A stretch of 64,000 nt of DNA from Dethiobacter alkaliphilus AHT 1 (GTDB lineage Bacteria > Bacillota > Dethiobacteria > Dethiobacterales > Dethiobacteraceae), in NCBI RefSeq assembly GCF_000174415.1, contig NZ_ACJM01000001.1, forward strand, positions 186,001-250,000. The letters are read 5' to 3'. Of the stretch, positions 44,069 to 51,831 are shown piece after piece. Under the pieces are notes generated by a model that worked only from the letters and a program-made list of their open reading frames with translations, did not search any database and was not told where the DNA came from. A program made the position numbers and the translations under genes. The stretch's first letter is position 1. Each line of letters opens with the position of its first letter.

Positions 44069-45436
44069 GTGGGTAAAGTTGTTCATGCCGGAATTTATCC
44101 TCATCCGCCCATCATTGTTCCGGAAGTTGGCGGAAAAGAGGCCGAAAAAGTCTCCGCAACCGTAGACGCCATGGAGGAGATGGCCCGACGGGTGAAGGGA
44201 AGCGGCGCCGATACTTTGGTGGTAATTTCGCCGCACGGACCTGTTTTCCGTGATGCGGTGGCCATGTTGGCAGAGAGCACGCTAAGCGGATCGTTGGCAC
44301 GGTTTGGGGCACCCAATGTAGAGCTTAAGTATCATAACGATAAACATCTGCTGGAAGCCATTGAGGTGGAAGCAGACCGGGCCGGTATCCGCACAGCCAA
44401 AATAACAGAACGAAAAGCCACAGCTTACGGAGTGCAGGCGGTTTTGGATCACGGTGCAATGGTCCCTCTCTACTTTTTACATAAAGAAGGGGTCCGCATG
44501 CCTATGGTACACATTACTTTTGGTATGCTGCCGGCAAAACAATTATTTGCCTTTGGACAAATTATCGGCAAAGTCCTGCAGCGCATCAACCGGAGGGCGG
44601 CAGTGGTTATAAGCGGCGACCTTTCCCACCGGTTAACCGAGGATGCACCGGGGGGATATTCCCCTGATGGGCAGGAATTTGACCGAAAGCTTGTTGATCT
44701 GCTATCCGACTATGATGTGCCGGCGGTCTTGTCCATTAACCACTCCCTGCTGGAGAGTGCCGGGGAATGCGGCTATCGCTCCATTTTAATCGGTCTGGGA
44801 ATACTGGACGGCAAAGCTGTGCAACCGGAGATTCTCTCTTATGAAGGGACTTTCGGGGTGGGCTATCTGGTGGCCGATTTGACGCCGGGGGTGGCGCGCA
44901 AAAAAGAACAGACAACCCCGGGCGAAAGTGAGCACGTCCGCCTGGCCAGGAAAACACTGGAGACCTTTGTGCGGGAAAAAGAAATAATTCCTCCACCCCA
45001 AGATACTCCTTTGCGCAAAGAGAAAGCCGGCGTTTTTGTCTCTTTAAAAATAGATGGCCAGCTGCGTGGCTGCATTGGTACCATTGAGCCGGTACAGAAG
45101 AATCTGGCAGAGGAAATCATTGAAAATGCCATTTCCGCCGGATTTTATGATCCGCGGTTTAAGCCTGTCACAGAAGAAGAACTGCCCCGCCTTGAGTATT
45201 CGGTGGACGTGCTTTCTGAACCGGAAGAGGTTTCGGGACCCAATGACCTGGACCCGAAAAAATACGGTGTCATTGTCCAAAGCGGTGGTCGCAAGGGGCT
45301 GCTTTTGCCTGATCTGGAAGGAGTGGAAACGGTGGAGCACCAGCTAAGCATTGCTTTGCAAAAAGCCGGTATTTCCCCCGGTGAAAAGTATAGCATTTAT
45401 CGTTTCCACGTAAAACGCCACAGTCAGGGGGCCTAG
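44069..45436 (+). CDS. AmmeMemoRadiSam system proteins B and A fused (MEMO1 + AMMECR1)
   Basis: A 455-aa fusion. Residues ~1-265 are the Memo/LigB-type dioxygenase-like domain ([38 protein letters not shown]). Residues ~285-455 are the AMMECR1 domain ([48 protein letters not shown]). Start is GTG 44069 behind AAAGGAGG. The radical-SAM third component follows after 2 bp. The system is conserved from archaea to humans in parts. Its chemistry is unsettled, with metal or redox roles proposed for MEMO1. Confidence 0.92.
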   Translation: MGKVVHAGIYPHPPIIVPEVGGKEAEKVSATVDAMEEMARRVKGSGADTLVVISPHGPVFRDAVAMLAESTLSGSLARFGAPNVELKYHNDKHLLEAIEVEADRAGIRTAKITERKATAYGVQAVLDHGAMVPLYFLHKEGVRMPMVHITFGMLPAKQLFAFGQIIGKVLQRINRRAAVVISGDLSHRLTEDAPGGYSPDGQEFDRKLVDLLSDYDVPAVLSINHSLLESAGECGYRSILIGLGILDGKAVQPEILSYEGTFGVGYLVADLTPGVARKKEQTTPGESEHVRLARKTLETFVREKEIIPPPQDTPLRKEKAGVFVSLKIDGQLRGCIGTIEPVQKNLAEEIIENAISAGFYDPRFKPVTEEELPRLEYSVDVLSEPEEVSGPNDLDPKKYGVIVQSGGRKGLLLPDLEGVETVEHQLSIALQKAGISPGEKYSIYRFHVKRHSQGA

Positions 45437-45438
45437 TT

Positions 45439-46434
45439 ATGCATGAAGCGCTTTTTTATAAAAAGAAAAGGCCGGGAGTGCACTGTGAACTCTGCCCGCA
45501 GTTTTGCCGCTTAAAAAACGGGGAGTTAGGTGTTTGCGGCGTACGGCAGGAAGAGGAGGGGAAGCTGTATTCCTTAAATTACGGCATCTGTGCCGGGATG
45601 GCGCTGGACCCCATTGAGAAAAAACCGCTGTACCATTATCAGCCCGGCCGCCAGGTGTTTTCTGTGGGAACTTTGGGTTGTAACCTGGGCTGCGGTTTTT
45701 GCCAGAACTGGCATCTGGCCAGAAAAGCGCCCGGTGTACAGACAGTCCGGCTTACCCCCAAGCAGCTTGTAGCCCGCCTTGATGAAGCCGCGGCGCAAAA
45801 TCCGGTGGGTATGGCCTATACCTATTCGGAGCCGGGAATGTGGTTTGAATATGTTTTGGATACTGCAAAGCTGGTCCGGGAAAAGGGATTAAAAAATATT
45901 ATGGTCACCAATGGTTTTCTTAACGAAGAGCCCCTTATTCATTTGCTCCCCTTAATTGATGCTTTCAATATTGATGTGAAAGCTTTCCGTGATGAATACT
46001 ATCGTGAACACTGCAAAGGGCGTCTGGAGCCTGTGCTGCGTTATGTGGAAATCGCCGCCCAATCCGCCCATGTTGAGCTGACCTATCTGGTGGTTCCCAC
46101 GCTAAATGACCGGGAAGAAGATATCCGCCGCTTCACCGATTGGGTGGCAGGGATTAACCCCGCCATCCCCGTTCACTTTTCCCGTTACTATCCTCAGCAT
46201 GAATTTAAGCTGCCGCCCACCCCCGTTGAGGTCATGGAGCATATCCGCAGCGTGGCCCTGGAGAAATTAAACTATGTGTATCTGGGTAATCTGCCGGGAA
46301 GCGAGGCTGCCAATACTTTTTGCCCGCAATGCGGAAAAGAGGTTGTCAGCCGTGACGGCTACCGGGTAGAAAACCTTCTGCAAGCCGGCAATTGTGCCCA
46401 GTGCGGCTGGAATATTGAAGTGCATGAAGAATAA
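45439..46434 (+). CDS. amrS: AmmeMemoRadiSam system radical SAM enzyme
   Basis: 331 aa. The radical-SAM loop is TLGCNLGCGFCQNW (CxxxCxxC, about residues 76-85). An N-terminal Cys cluster (CELCPQFCRLKNGELGVCGVR) and a C-terminal zinc-ribbon-like pair (CPQCGKEV...CAQCGW) frame it. This is the typical AmrS/PflA-like layout and should act on whatever the A/B fusion handles. Confidence 0.92.
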   Translation: MHEALFYKKKRPGVHCELCPQFCRLKNGELGVCGVRQEEEGKLYSLNYGICAGMALDPIEKKPLYHYQPGRQVFSVGTLGCNLGCGFCQNWHLARKAPGVQTVRLTPKQLVARLDEAAAQNPVGMAYTYSEPGMWFEYVLDTAKLVREKGLKNIMVTNGFLNEEPLIHLLPLIDAFNIDVKAFRDEYYREHCKGRLEPVLRYVEIAAQSAHVELTYLVVPTLNDREEDIRRFTDWVAGINPAIPVHFSRYYPQHEFKLPPTPVEVMEHIRSVALEKLNYVYLGNLPGSEAANTFCPQCGKEVVSRDGYRVENLLQAGNCAQCGWNIEVHEE

Positions 46435-46444
46435 TATCATTTTT

Positions 46445-46511
46445 TCTCCTCCCTGCGGCATACTATTTTTCAGGGGAAGACTTGCCTGAGTACAAGGTTT
46501 GCGGGAGGAGA
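46445..46511 (+). promoter_or_regulatory. Leader hairpin sequestering the ribosome site of the AGCS gene
   Basis: UCUCCUCCC (46445-46453) is perfectly complementary to GGGAGGAGA (46503-46511), extended by GC/GC past a bulge. The ribosome site of the next gene lies in the 3' arm. The 44-nt loop contains a smaller TCAGG/CCTGA hairpin. It may be a translational switch, and the ligand is unknown. Confidence 0.5.
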
Positions 46512-46519
46512 GCTGTTTT

Positions 46520-47869
46520 TTGGACATGATGGTGTTTCTGCAACAAGTAAATGCCCGGCTGCAGGATTTTGTGGGCGGACCGGTGATGATTGTGGCCATT
46601 ATTTCCACCGGACTGTATCTGACACTGCGCTCGGACTTTTTGCAAGTGCGGCGTTTCGGTGCGGTGCTGCAGGAAACGGTGCTTGGCCTTTTAAAGTCGG
46701 AAAAGAGCAGTAAAGGAGATATCAGTCCGTTTCAGGCTCTGACCACAGCTCTGGCCGCCACCATAGGCACCGGCAATATTGCCGGGGTGGCCACCGCCAT
46801 TACTCTGGGTGGCCCCGGAGCCATCTTTTGGATGTGGGTCTCGGCCTTTTTTGGCATGGTGACCAAGTATGCCGAAGTTGTGCTGGCCGTTCATTACCGG
46901 CAGACCAATCCGGAAGGTGCCGTGGTGGGCGGGCCCATGTATTTTCTGGAGCATGGCCTGAAAATGCGCATTCTGGCGGTTCTCTTTGCCCTGTTTGGAT
47001 CTCTGGCCGCTTTTGGCATCGGCAATATGGTTCAGGCCAATTCTGTAGCTGATGCCATGAACCAGGCTTTTGCTATCCCGCCGCTGGCCACCGGCCTTAT
47101 TCTCGCTGCGGCTACCGCTGTGGTGATTCTGGGCGGCATCCGCCGTGTGGCGGCCATAACAGCTAAAATTGTTCCCTTAATGGCTGCATTTTATATGATA
47201 GGTGCCCTGGTGATTATCGTCCTTTCCATAGAGCAGGTGCCCGCCGCTTTTGCAGCCATCATCGGCAACGCTTTTACCGGCCGAGCCGCCGTTGGCGGTT
47301 TTGCGGGAGCCACAATTTTGCAGGCTATTCGTTTTGGCGTGGCCCGGGGCATCTTTACCAACGAAGCGGGACTGGGCAGCGCCTCCATTGCCCACGCCGC
47401 CGCCCGCACCGACCATCCTGCCCGACAGGGTCTGTGGGGTATTTTTGAAGTGTTTTTTGATACCCATGTGGTATGTACCATCACCGCAGTTACCATTCTG
47501 GTGACCGGTGTCTGGACCGAAGGTCTGGAAGGTGCAGCGCTCACCACCGCAGCTTTTAACCAGGGCCTGCCTGGTCCCGGCGGCTACATTGTGGCCATTG
47601 GCCTGGTGTTTTTCTCTTTTTCCACCTTGGTGGCCTGGTCTTTTTACGGCGAGAAATGCTTTGAGTATTTGGCGGGCAGCCGCTTGGTCTATGTTTACCG
47701 GTTGGTCTGGATTCCCCTGATACCCATTGGAGCCATAGGGGGGTTGCGGGCGGTCTGGGCTCTGGCCGATACCCTAAACGGCCTGATGGCTGTTCCCAAC
47801 CTCATTGGGTTATGGGGGCTAAGCGGTATTGTCATGGGGCTTACCCGTGACTTTTTCCGGAAGCGGTAA
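46520..47869 (+). CDS. Alanine/glycine:cation symporter (AGCS family)
   Basis: About 449 aa with 10-11 membrane helices. AGCS signatures are GPVMIVAIISTGLYLTLRSDFLQ at the start, ALTTALAATIGTGNIAGVATAI, and ARGIFTNEAGLGSASIAHAAA in the middle. It imports alanine or glycine with Na+. TTG 46520 is chosen (GGAGGAG nine bases upstream), and ATG 46526 is too far from it. Confidence 0.92.
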   Translation: MDMMVFLQQVNARLQDFVGGPVMIVAIISTGLYLTLRSDFLQVRRFGAVLQETVLGLLKSEKSSKGDISPFQALTTALAATIGTGNIAGVATAITLGGPGAIFWMWVSAFFGMVTKYAEVVLAVHYRQTNPEGAVVGGPMYFLEHGLKMRILAVLFALFGSLAAFGIGNMVQANSVADAMNQAFAIPPLATGLILAAATAVVILGGIRRVAAITAKIVPLMAAFYMIGALVIIVLSIEQVPAAFAAIIGNAFTGRAAVGGFAGATILQAIRFGVARGIFTNEAGLGSASIAHAAARTDHPARQGLWGIFEVFFDTHVVCTITAVTILVTGVWTEGLEGAALTTAAFNQGLPGPGGYIVAIGLVFFSFSTLVAWSFYGEKCFEYLAGSRLVYVYRLVWIPLIPIGAIGGLRAVWALADTLNGLMAVPNLIGLWGLSGIVMGLTRDFFRKR

Positions 47870-47996
47870 GCCTGTTTTTTATTCTTTAAAATATAGGAAC
47901 CACTGATACTTTTCGGGTACCCGGGGCAGGTTTTTTGCTCTATTTGGCGAATTAAACTGAAGATTGTGTTTTAATTCTTTAAATCAGGAGGTGAGG

Positions 47997-48818
47997 ATGG
48001 TGGAGCGGGTTATGCAGCTGCTGACTGTGTTAAGTTGGCGCGATATTTTGGATATTGTCCTTGTTACATTCATTTTCTATAAAGCCATTATCCTCATCCG
48101 GGGGACCCGGGCCGAGCAGTTGGTTAAAGGCCTGGCTGTGCTGCTTATTGCCACGGTGTTAAGCGGTCAGCTGGGGCTGGCTACCTTTAACTGGGTTCTG
48201 GAATCGGTGATGACCATCGGTTTGGTGGCCATTCCCATTGTTTTTCAGCCGGAGCTTCGGCGCGGTTTGGAAACTCTGGGCCGCGGCAAGATATTTACCC
48301 GCAGCAGTTATCTCTACGGTGAAAAAGATTTCGAACCGATGCTCGATGAGCTGATTAAAGCCATTCAGGTACTGGTGAAAAAGAAGCTGGGCGCCCTCAT
48401 TGTGTTGGAGAGGGAGACAGGCCTAAATGAATTTATTGAAACCGGCATTTCCATTGACGGGCAAATCAGTGCGGAACTTTTGATTAACATCTTTTTATCC
48501 CGCAGCCCCTTGCATGACGGCGCTGCCATTATCCGCGGCAACCGCCTGATGGCCGCCGGTTGCTATCTGCCCCTTACGGAAAATCCTAATCTCAGCAAGG
48601 AGCTGGGCACCCGGCACCGCGCCGCCTTAGGAGTTTCTGAACACTCCGATGCGGTGGCCATTATTGTTTCTGAGGAAACGGGTGTTGTCTCTCTGACCAC
48701 CAATGGTAAGCTGACCCGCTACCTGGATGAAAAAACACTGAAGCAGATGCTTATTAACCTGTGTAAGCCGCCATCCAATACGCTCAGCTTCTGGCAATGG
48801 AGGTCGACGGAATCATGA
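47997..48818 (+). CDS. cdaA: Diadenylate cyclase CdaA
   Basis: 273 aa; makes c-di-AMP from two ATP. Three N-terminal membrane helices (about 17-80), a short coiled linker, then the DAC domain with DGA (174-176) and RHR (206-208), the two catalytic motifs. It is the first gene of the cdaA-cdaR-glmM order found in many Firmicutes, in which GlmM binds and inhibits CdaA. AGGAGGTGAGG precedes ATG 47997. Confidence 0.95.
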   Translation: MVERVMQLLTVLSWRDILDIVLVTFIFYKAIILIRGTRAEQLVKGLAVLLIATVLSGQLGLATFNWVLESVMTIGLVAIPIVFQPELRRGLETLGRGKIFTRSSYLYGEKDFEPMLDELIKAIQVLVKKKLGALIVLERETGLNEFIETGISIDGQISAELLINIFLSRSPLHDGAAIIRGNRLMAAGCYLPLTENPNLSKELGTRHRAALGVSEHSDAVAIIVSEETGVVSLTTNGKLTRYLDEKTLKQMLINLCKPPSNTLSFWQWRSTES

Positions 48819-49738
48819 TGGATCGCCTCCTGAAAAACAACACTGTCGTAAAAGTATTTGCTTTCTTTCTGGCGCTAATGCTGTGGCTTTATGTTTCCGG
48901 CGAGCGGGCGCTGCCCGATGCTACCCTGCCGGTTCGCAACGTACCCCTTAATTACCGCAATCTTGATGATCAGTTGGCGATAATGCAAATTCCTGAAGAA
49001 ATAGACGTTGTTTTGCGCGGACGGCCCAATATTCTGCAGGATCTTACACCGCAAAGCCTTAACGTTTATGTGGATCTGCAGGACCTGGGAGAGGGCCGGC
49101 ACAGTCTGACTCCCCGGGCGGAGGTGCCCCGCGGTGTGCATGTCAGTGTCTTTAATCCCTCGCAGGTGCAGGTGGAGTTGGAGGAAGTGGAATCACCTCA
49201 GGAAAATGTTGTCCTGGAGATTATCGGCACGCCGGATCCCGGCTTTGTGATGGGAGAGCCGCGCATCATTCCCGATTCTGTCTTTGTGCGCGGGCCGCGG
49301 TCAGTATTGGCTGAAGTGGACCGGGTACTGGCAATTATTAATGTGGATGGTGCAGACGGCGACCGGGTACAGATGGTCCCGGTGCGCGCCATTGATACTA
49401 TGGGTCAGGAAGTAGAAGGCGTGGTGGTAAATCCCGGCATGGTGGAAGTGATGATCCCCTTCTCCGAGCCGCAAAAAACAGTTCCCATCCGGGTACCTAT
49501 GGACGGAGAGCCGGCAGAGGGCTATCAGGTAAAAAGGACCAATCTGCAACCCGCTGAAGTGACTATACAGGGGTCGGAAGAAAACATTGCCGCAATTGAT
49601 GAAGTTGTTACGGAGCGGGTTGATATCACCGATGCTTCGGACAAACTAACCTTTGAGCTTTCGCTGATACCGCCGGAAGGGGTGGAGCTGCTTTATGACG
49701 GCCCTGTAAACGCGGAAATAGAAATAGACCAGGAGTAG
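48815..49738 (+). CDS. cdaR: CdaR, YbbR-domain regulator of CdaA
   Basis: About 307 aa. One N-terminal membrane anchor (VVKVFAFFLALMLWLYVSG) precedes three or four YbbR repeats, each about 80 residues, facing outward (recurrent P-V-x-V/I-P and VxVxG/P-x-x-x-x-L patterns). It modulates CdaA through the membrane. ATG 48815 overlaps the cdaA stop codon. The upstream ATG 48797 forms part of the ribosome site. Confidence 0.9.
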   Translation: MMDRLLKNNTVVKVFAFFLALMLWLYVSGERALPDATLPVRNVPLNYRNLDDQLAIMQIPEEIDVVLRGRPNILQDLTPQSLNVYVDLQDLGEGRHSLTPRAEVPRGVHVSVFNPSQVQVELEEVESPQENVVLEIIGTPDPGFVMGEPRIIPDSVFVRGPRSVLAEVDRVLAIINVDGADGDRVQMVPVRAIDTMGQEVEGVVVNPGMVEVMIPFSEPQKTVPIRVPMDGEPAEGYQVKRTNLQPAEVTIQGSEENIAAIDEVVTERVDITDASDKLTFELSLIPPEGVELLYDGPVNAEIEIDQE

Positions 49739-49741
49739 CAT

Positions 49742-49770
49742 TTGTCAGAAATCAACAGGTATGCTATACT
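49742..49770 (+). promoter_or_regulatory. Promoter of glmM directly after cdaR
   Basis: TTGTCA (49742-49747), a 17-bp spacer and TATACT (49765-49770). Transcription from here would give a leader of about 175 nt before the ribozyme cleavage site, containing a hairpin at about 49796-49830. Confidence 0.6.
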
Positions 49771-49950
49771 AAGATGATTTTGTCTGCAACACCGGGGACG
49801 GTTCTTGCTGTTGCACAGCGGGAGCCGTCCTATAGTATGCAGGCATTTCTAATAGTACCTAAAGAGGTCCTGTAGCATATGATGGCTAATGAGTCCGTGC
49901 TGATGACTACCGGGATAAAGGGGTGATGATTATCGACAGCTGCATAGCGA

Positions 49951-50090
49951 AGCGCCAGAACACGTGTTTTGCGTGTTGACGAGGGGGAGGTTTATCGAAT
50001 TTTTCGGCGGATGCCTCCCGGCCTGCCACGGCCGTAAGGAACCTACAAAACCGATGAGTGATCAGCGGGACAAAGGGGTTTGCAGTGGCT
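49951..50090 (+). ncRNA. glmS-class self-cleaving ribozyme in the glmM leader
   Basis: Sequence matches the glmS ribozyme core in order. The cleavage site is A49951/G49952 (A-GCGCC). The AACACG/CGUGUU stem is followed by GACGAGG, then GGUUUAUCGA, UCGGCGGAUGCCUCCCGG, a small GGCC hairpin, CCGUAAGG, the CCGAUGA-GUGA-UCAGCGG stem and ACAAAGGGG. All strictly conserved blocks known to me are present, so it should cleave with GlcN6P. It is followed by the same AAAGGAGATTCATAA ribosome-site context as the glmS gene, indicating duplication of the whole leader. Confidence 0.9.
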
Positions 50091-50214
50091 TATTTGTGTT
50101 TGCAATAAAAAGAAAATTATTTCGTTCCTCTATGTTTATTGACGCTGCATTACAAATACTAAGGTGAAATCATTTTTGCAGTGTAACAGTGTGTCATCGA
50201 AAGGAGATTCATAA

Positions 50215-51558
50215 ATGGGAAAAATGTTTGGCACAGACGGAATCCGCGGTGTTGCCAACCGGGAACTGACGCCGGAAATTGCTTATAAAATGGGCAGAGT
50301 AGCCGGATATGTACTGGCAAAGAATAATAACGGCGGCAATGATTTTATTATTGCCCGTGATACCCGGGTTTCCGGGCAAATGCTGGAAGGTGCCCTGGTT
50401 GCCGGCCTTACTTCGGTAGGAGTTAATGTGCATCTTGCGGGAGTGATTTCCACTCCGGCTGCAGCTTACCTTACCAAAGAGTTGGATGGTTGCGGCGGTG
50501 TAATGATCTCCGCCTCCCATAACGCCTATCCGGATAACGGTATTAAATTTTTTAGTGCCGACGGTTTTAAGCTCCCTGACAGAGTAGAGGAAGAAATGGA
50601 AACCCTTTACTTTCAGGAAGTTGATAACCTGCCGCGCCCGGAAGCCGGTGATGTTGGCCGGGTTTGCCATGACACTACCGCGGAGGAGCGCTACCTTAAA
50701 TATCTTTTATCTACTGTGCCTTGTCGTTTTGACGGCATTAAAATTGTCCTGGACTGTGCCAACGGCGCAGCATTTCGCCTGGGGCCCCAGGCATTTCAAA
50801 CCCTTGGTGCAGACGTAATTGCAATTAATGACGCTCCCGACGGGGTTAACATCAATCATAACTGCGGCTCTACCTATCCGGAAGCCATTGGTCAGGCTAT
50901 CCGCGAAAACAACGCTCAGCTTGGTTTTACATTTGACGGGGATGCCGATCGGGTTTTAGCCGTTGATGAAGCAGGAAACCTGGTAGACGGTGATGCCATT
51001 ATGACCATCTTAGCCATGTCCCTTAAGGAAAAAGGGCTTCTGAAAAATAATGCGGTGGTTGCCACTGTGATGAGTAACTTAGGTCTGGAGAAAGCTGCAC
51101 AGGCGCAGGATTTCAAACTGCTGCGCACAAAAGTAGGTGACCGCTACGTTCTGGAGCAAATGCAGGCGGGGGGCTATTGTATCGGCGGAGAACAATCCGG
51201 CCATATCATTTTGTTGGATTACAACACCACCGGTGACGGTGTGTTAACTGCTCTGCAACTGGCTGCAGTGGTAGCAGAAAAAAATCAGTCCCTGTCCCAG
51301 CTTGCTTCTCACTTTACCCGTTATCCTCAGGTCTTGGTAAATTGCCGTGTTGGCTCCCGCGAAGGTTGGGATACAAACAGCCGCATCAAACAGGCAATGC
51401 AGGATGTGGAAGAAAAACTGGCGGGCCGGGGCCGGTTGCTGGTACGCCCCTCGGGAACTGAGCCTTTAATCCGTGTGATGCTTGAGGGTCAGGATGAAGA
51501 AGAGTTGAATGTGATGGCAAACGGCCTGGCGGAGATTATTAAAGAAGAACAGGCTTAA
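50215..51558 (+). CDS. glmM: Phosphoglucosamine mutase
   Basis: 447 aa; converts GlcN-6-P to GlcN-1-P for peptidoglycan precursors. Active-site Ser101 (ISASHNAYPDNG), metal loop DGDADR (Asp241, 243, 245), sugar-binding GGEQSGH and phosphate-binding RPSGTEPLIRVM are intact. In Firmicutes GlmM also binds CdaA. Its mRNA leader carries a glmS-class ribozyme, so its own substrate is predicted to trigger cleavage of its message. Confidence 0.96.
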   Translation: MGKMFGTDGIRGVANRELTPEIAYKMGRVAGYVLAKNNNGGNDFIIARDTRVSGQMLEGALVAGLTSVGVNVHLAGVISTPAAAYLTKELDGCGGVMISASHNAYPDNGIKFFSADGFKLPDRVEEEMETLYFQEVDNLPRPEAGDVGRVCHDTTAEERYLKYLLSTVPCRFDGIKIVLDCANGAAFRLGPQAFQTLGADVIAINDAPDGVNINHNCGSTYPEAIGQAIRENNAQLGFTFDGDADRVLAVDEAGNLVDGDAIMTILAMSLKEKGLLKNNAVVATVMSNLGLEKAAQAQDFKLLRTKVGDRYVLEQMQAGGYCIGGEQSGHIILLDYNTTGDGVLTALQLAAVVAEKNQSLSQLASHFTRYPQVLVNCRVGSREGWDTNSRIKQAMQDVEEKLAGRGRLLVRPSGTEPLIRVMLEGQDEEELNVMANGLAEIIKEEQA

Positions 51559-51592
51559 GCATTGCCAAACTATCAGGGAGGGGATGCCTGCC

Positions 51593-51598
51593 TATAAT
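51593..51598 (+). promoter_or_regulatory. Candidate -10 box of glmS
   Basis: TATAAT, with only a poor -35 (CTATCA, 17 bp upstream). It would start transcription a few bases before the ribozyme cleavage site, the normal geometry for a glmS leader. Confidence 0.45.
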
Positions 51599-51607
51599 TA
51601 CATTTAA

Positions 51608-51745
51608 AGCGCCTGAACACGTATTTTAGTGTTGACGAGGAGGAGGTTTATCGAAGTTTTCGGCGGATGCCTCCCGGTCTGCCACGACCGTAAGGAAACC
51701 TACAAAACCGTTGAGTGATCGGCGGGACAAAGGGGTTTCCGGTGG
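51608..51745 (+). ncRNA. glmS ribozyme in the glmS leader
   Basis: Canonical GlcN6P-dependent ribozyme. The cleavage site is A51608/G51609, followed by the same ordered core blocks as the glmM copy. Helices differ but keep pairing: the P4-like stem is CCGUUGA/UCGGCGG here, and the closing stem is GGAAACC/GGUUUCC. Similarity to the glmM copy continues past the core into GTGGCTTATTT.TGTTTG. Confidence 0.96.
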
Positions 51746-51831
51746 CTTATTTCTGTTTGTAACAAACCCCTGTTTTCGGGATTAAAAATAAGTCGGCGCA
51801 GACCGCGCCTGCTAAAGGAGATTCATAAACA

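Noticed and set aside
49905-49925. CTGATGA in the glmM leader, reminiscent of a hammerhead ribozyme core
   Set aside because: No matching GAAA strand or three-stem arrangement could be found nearby, so a hammerhead is not supported.
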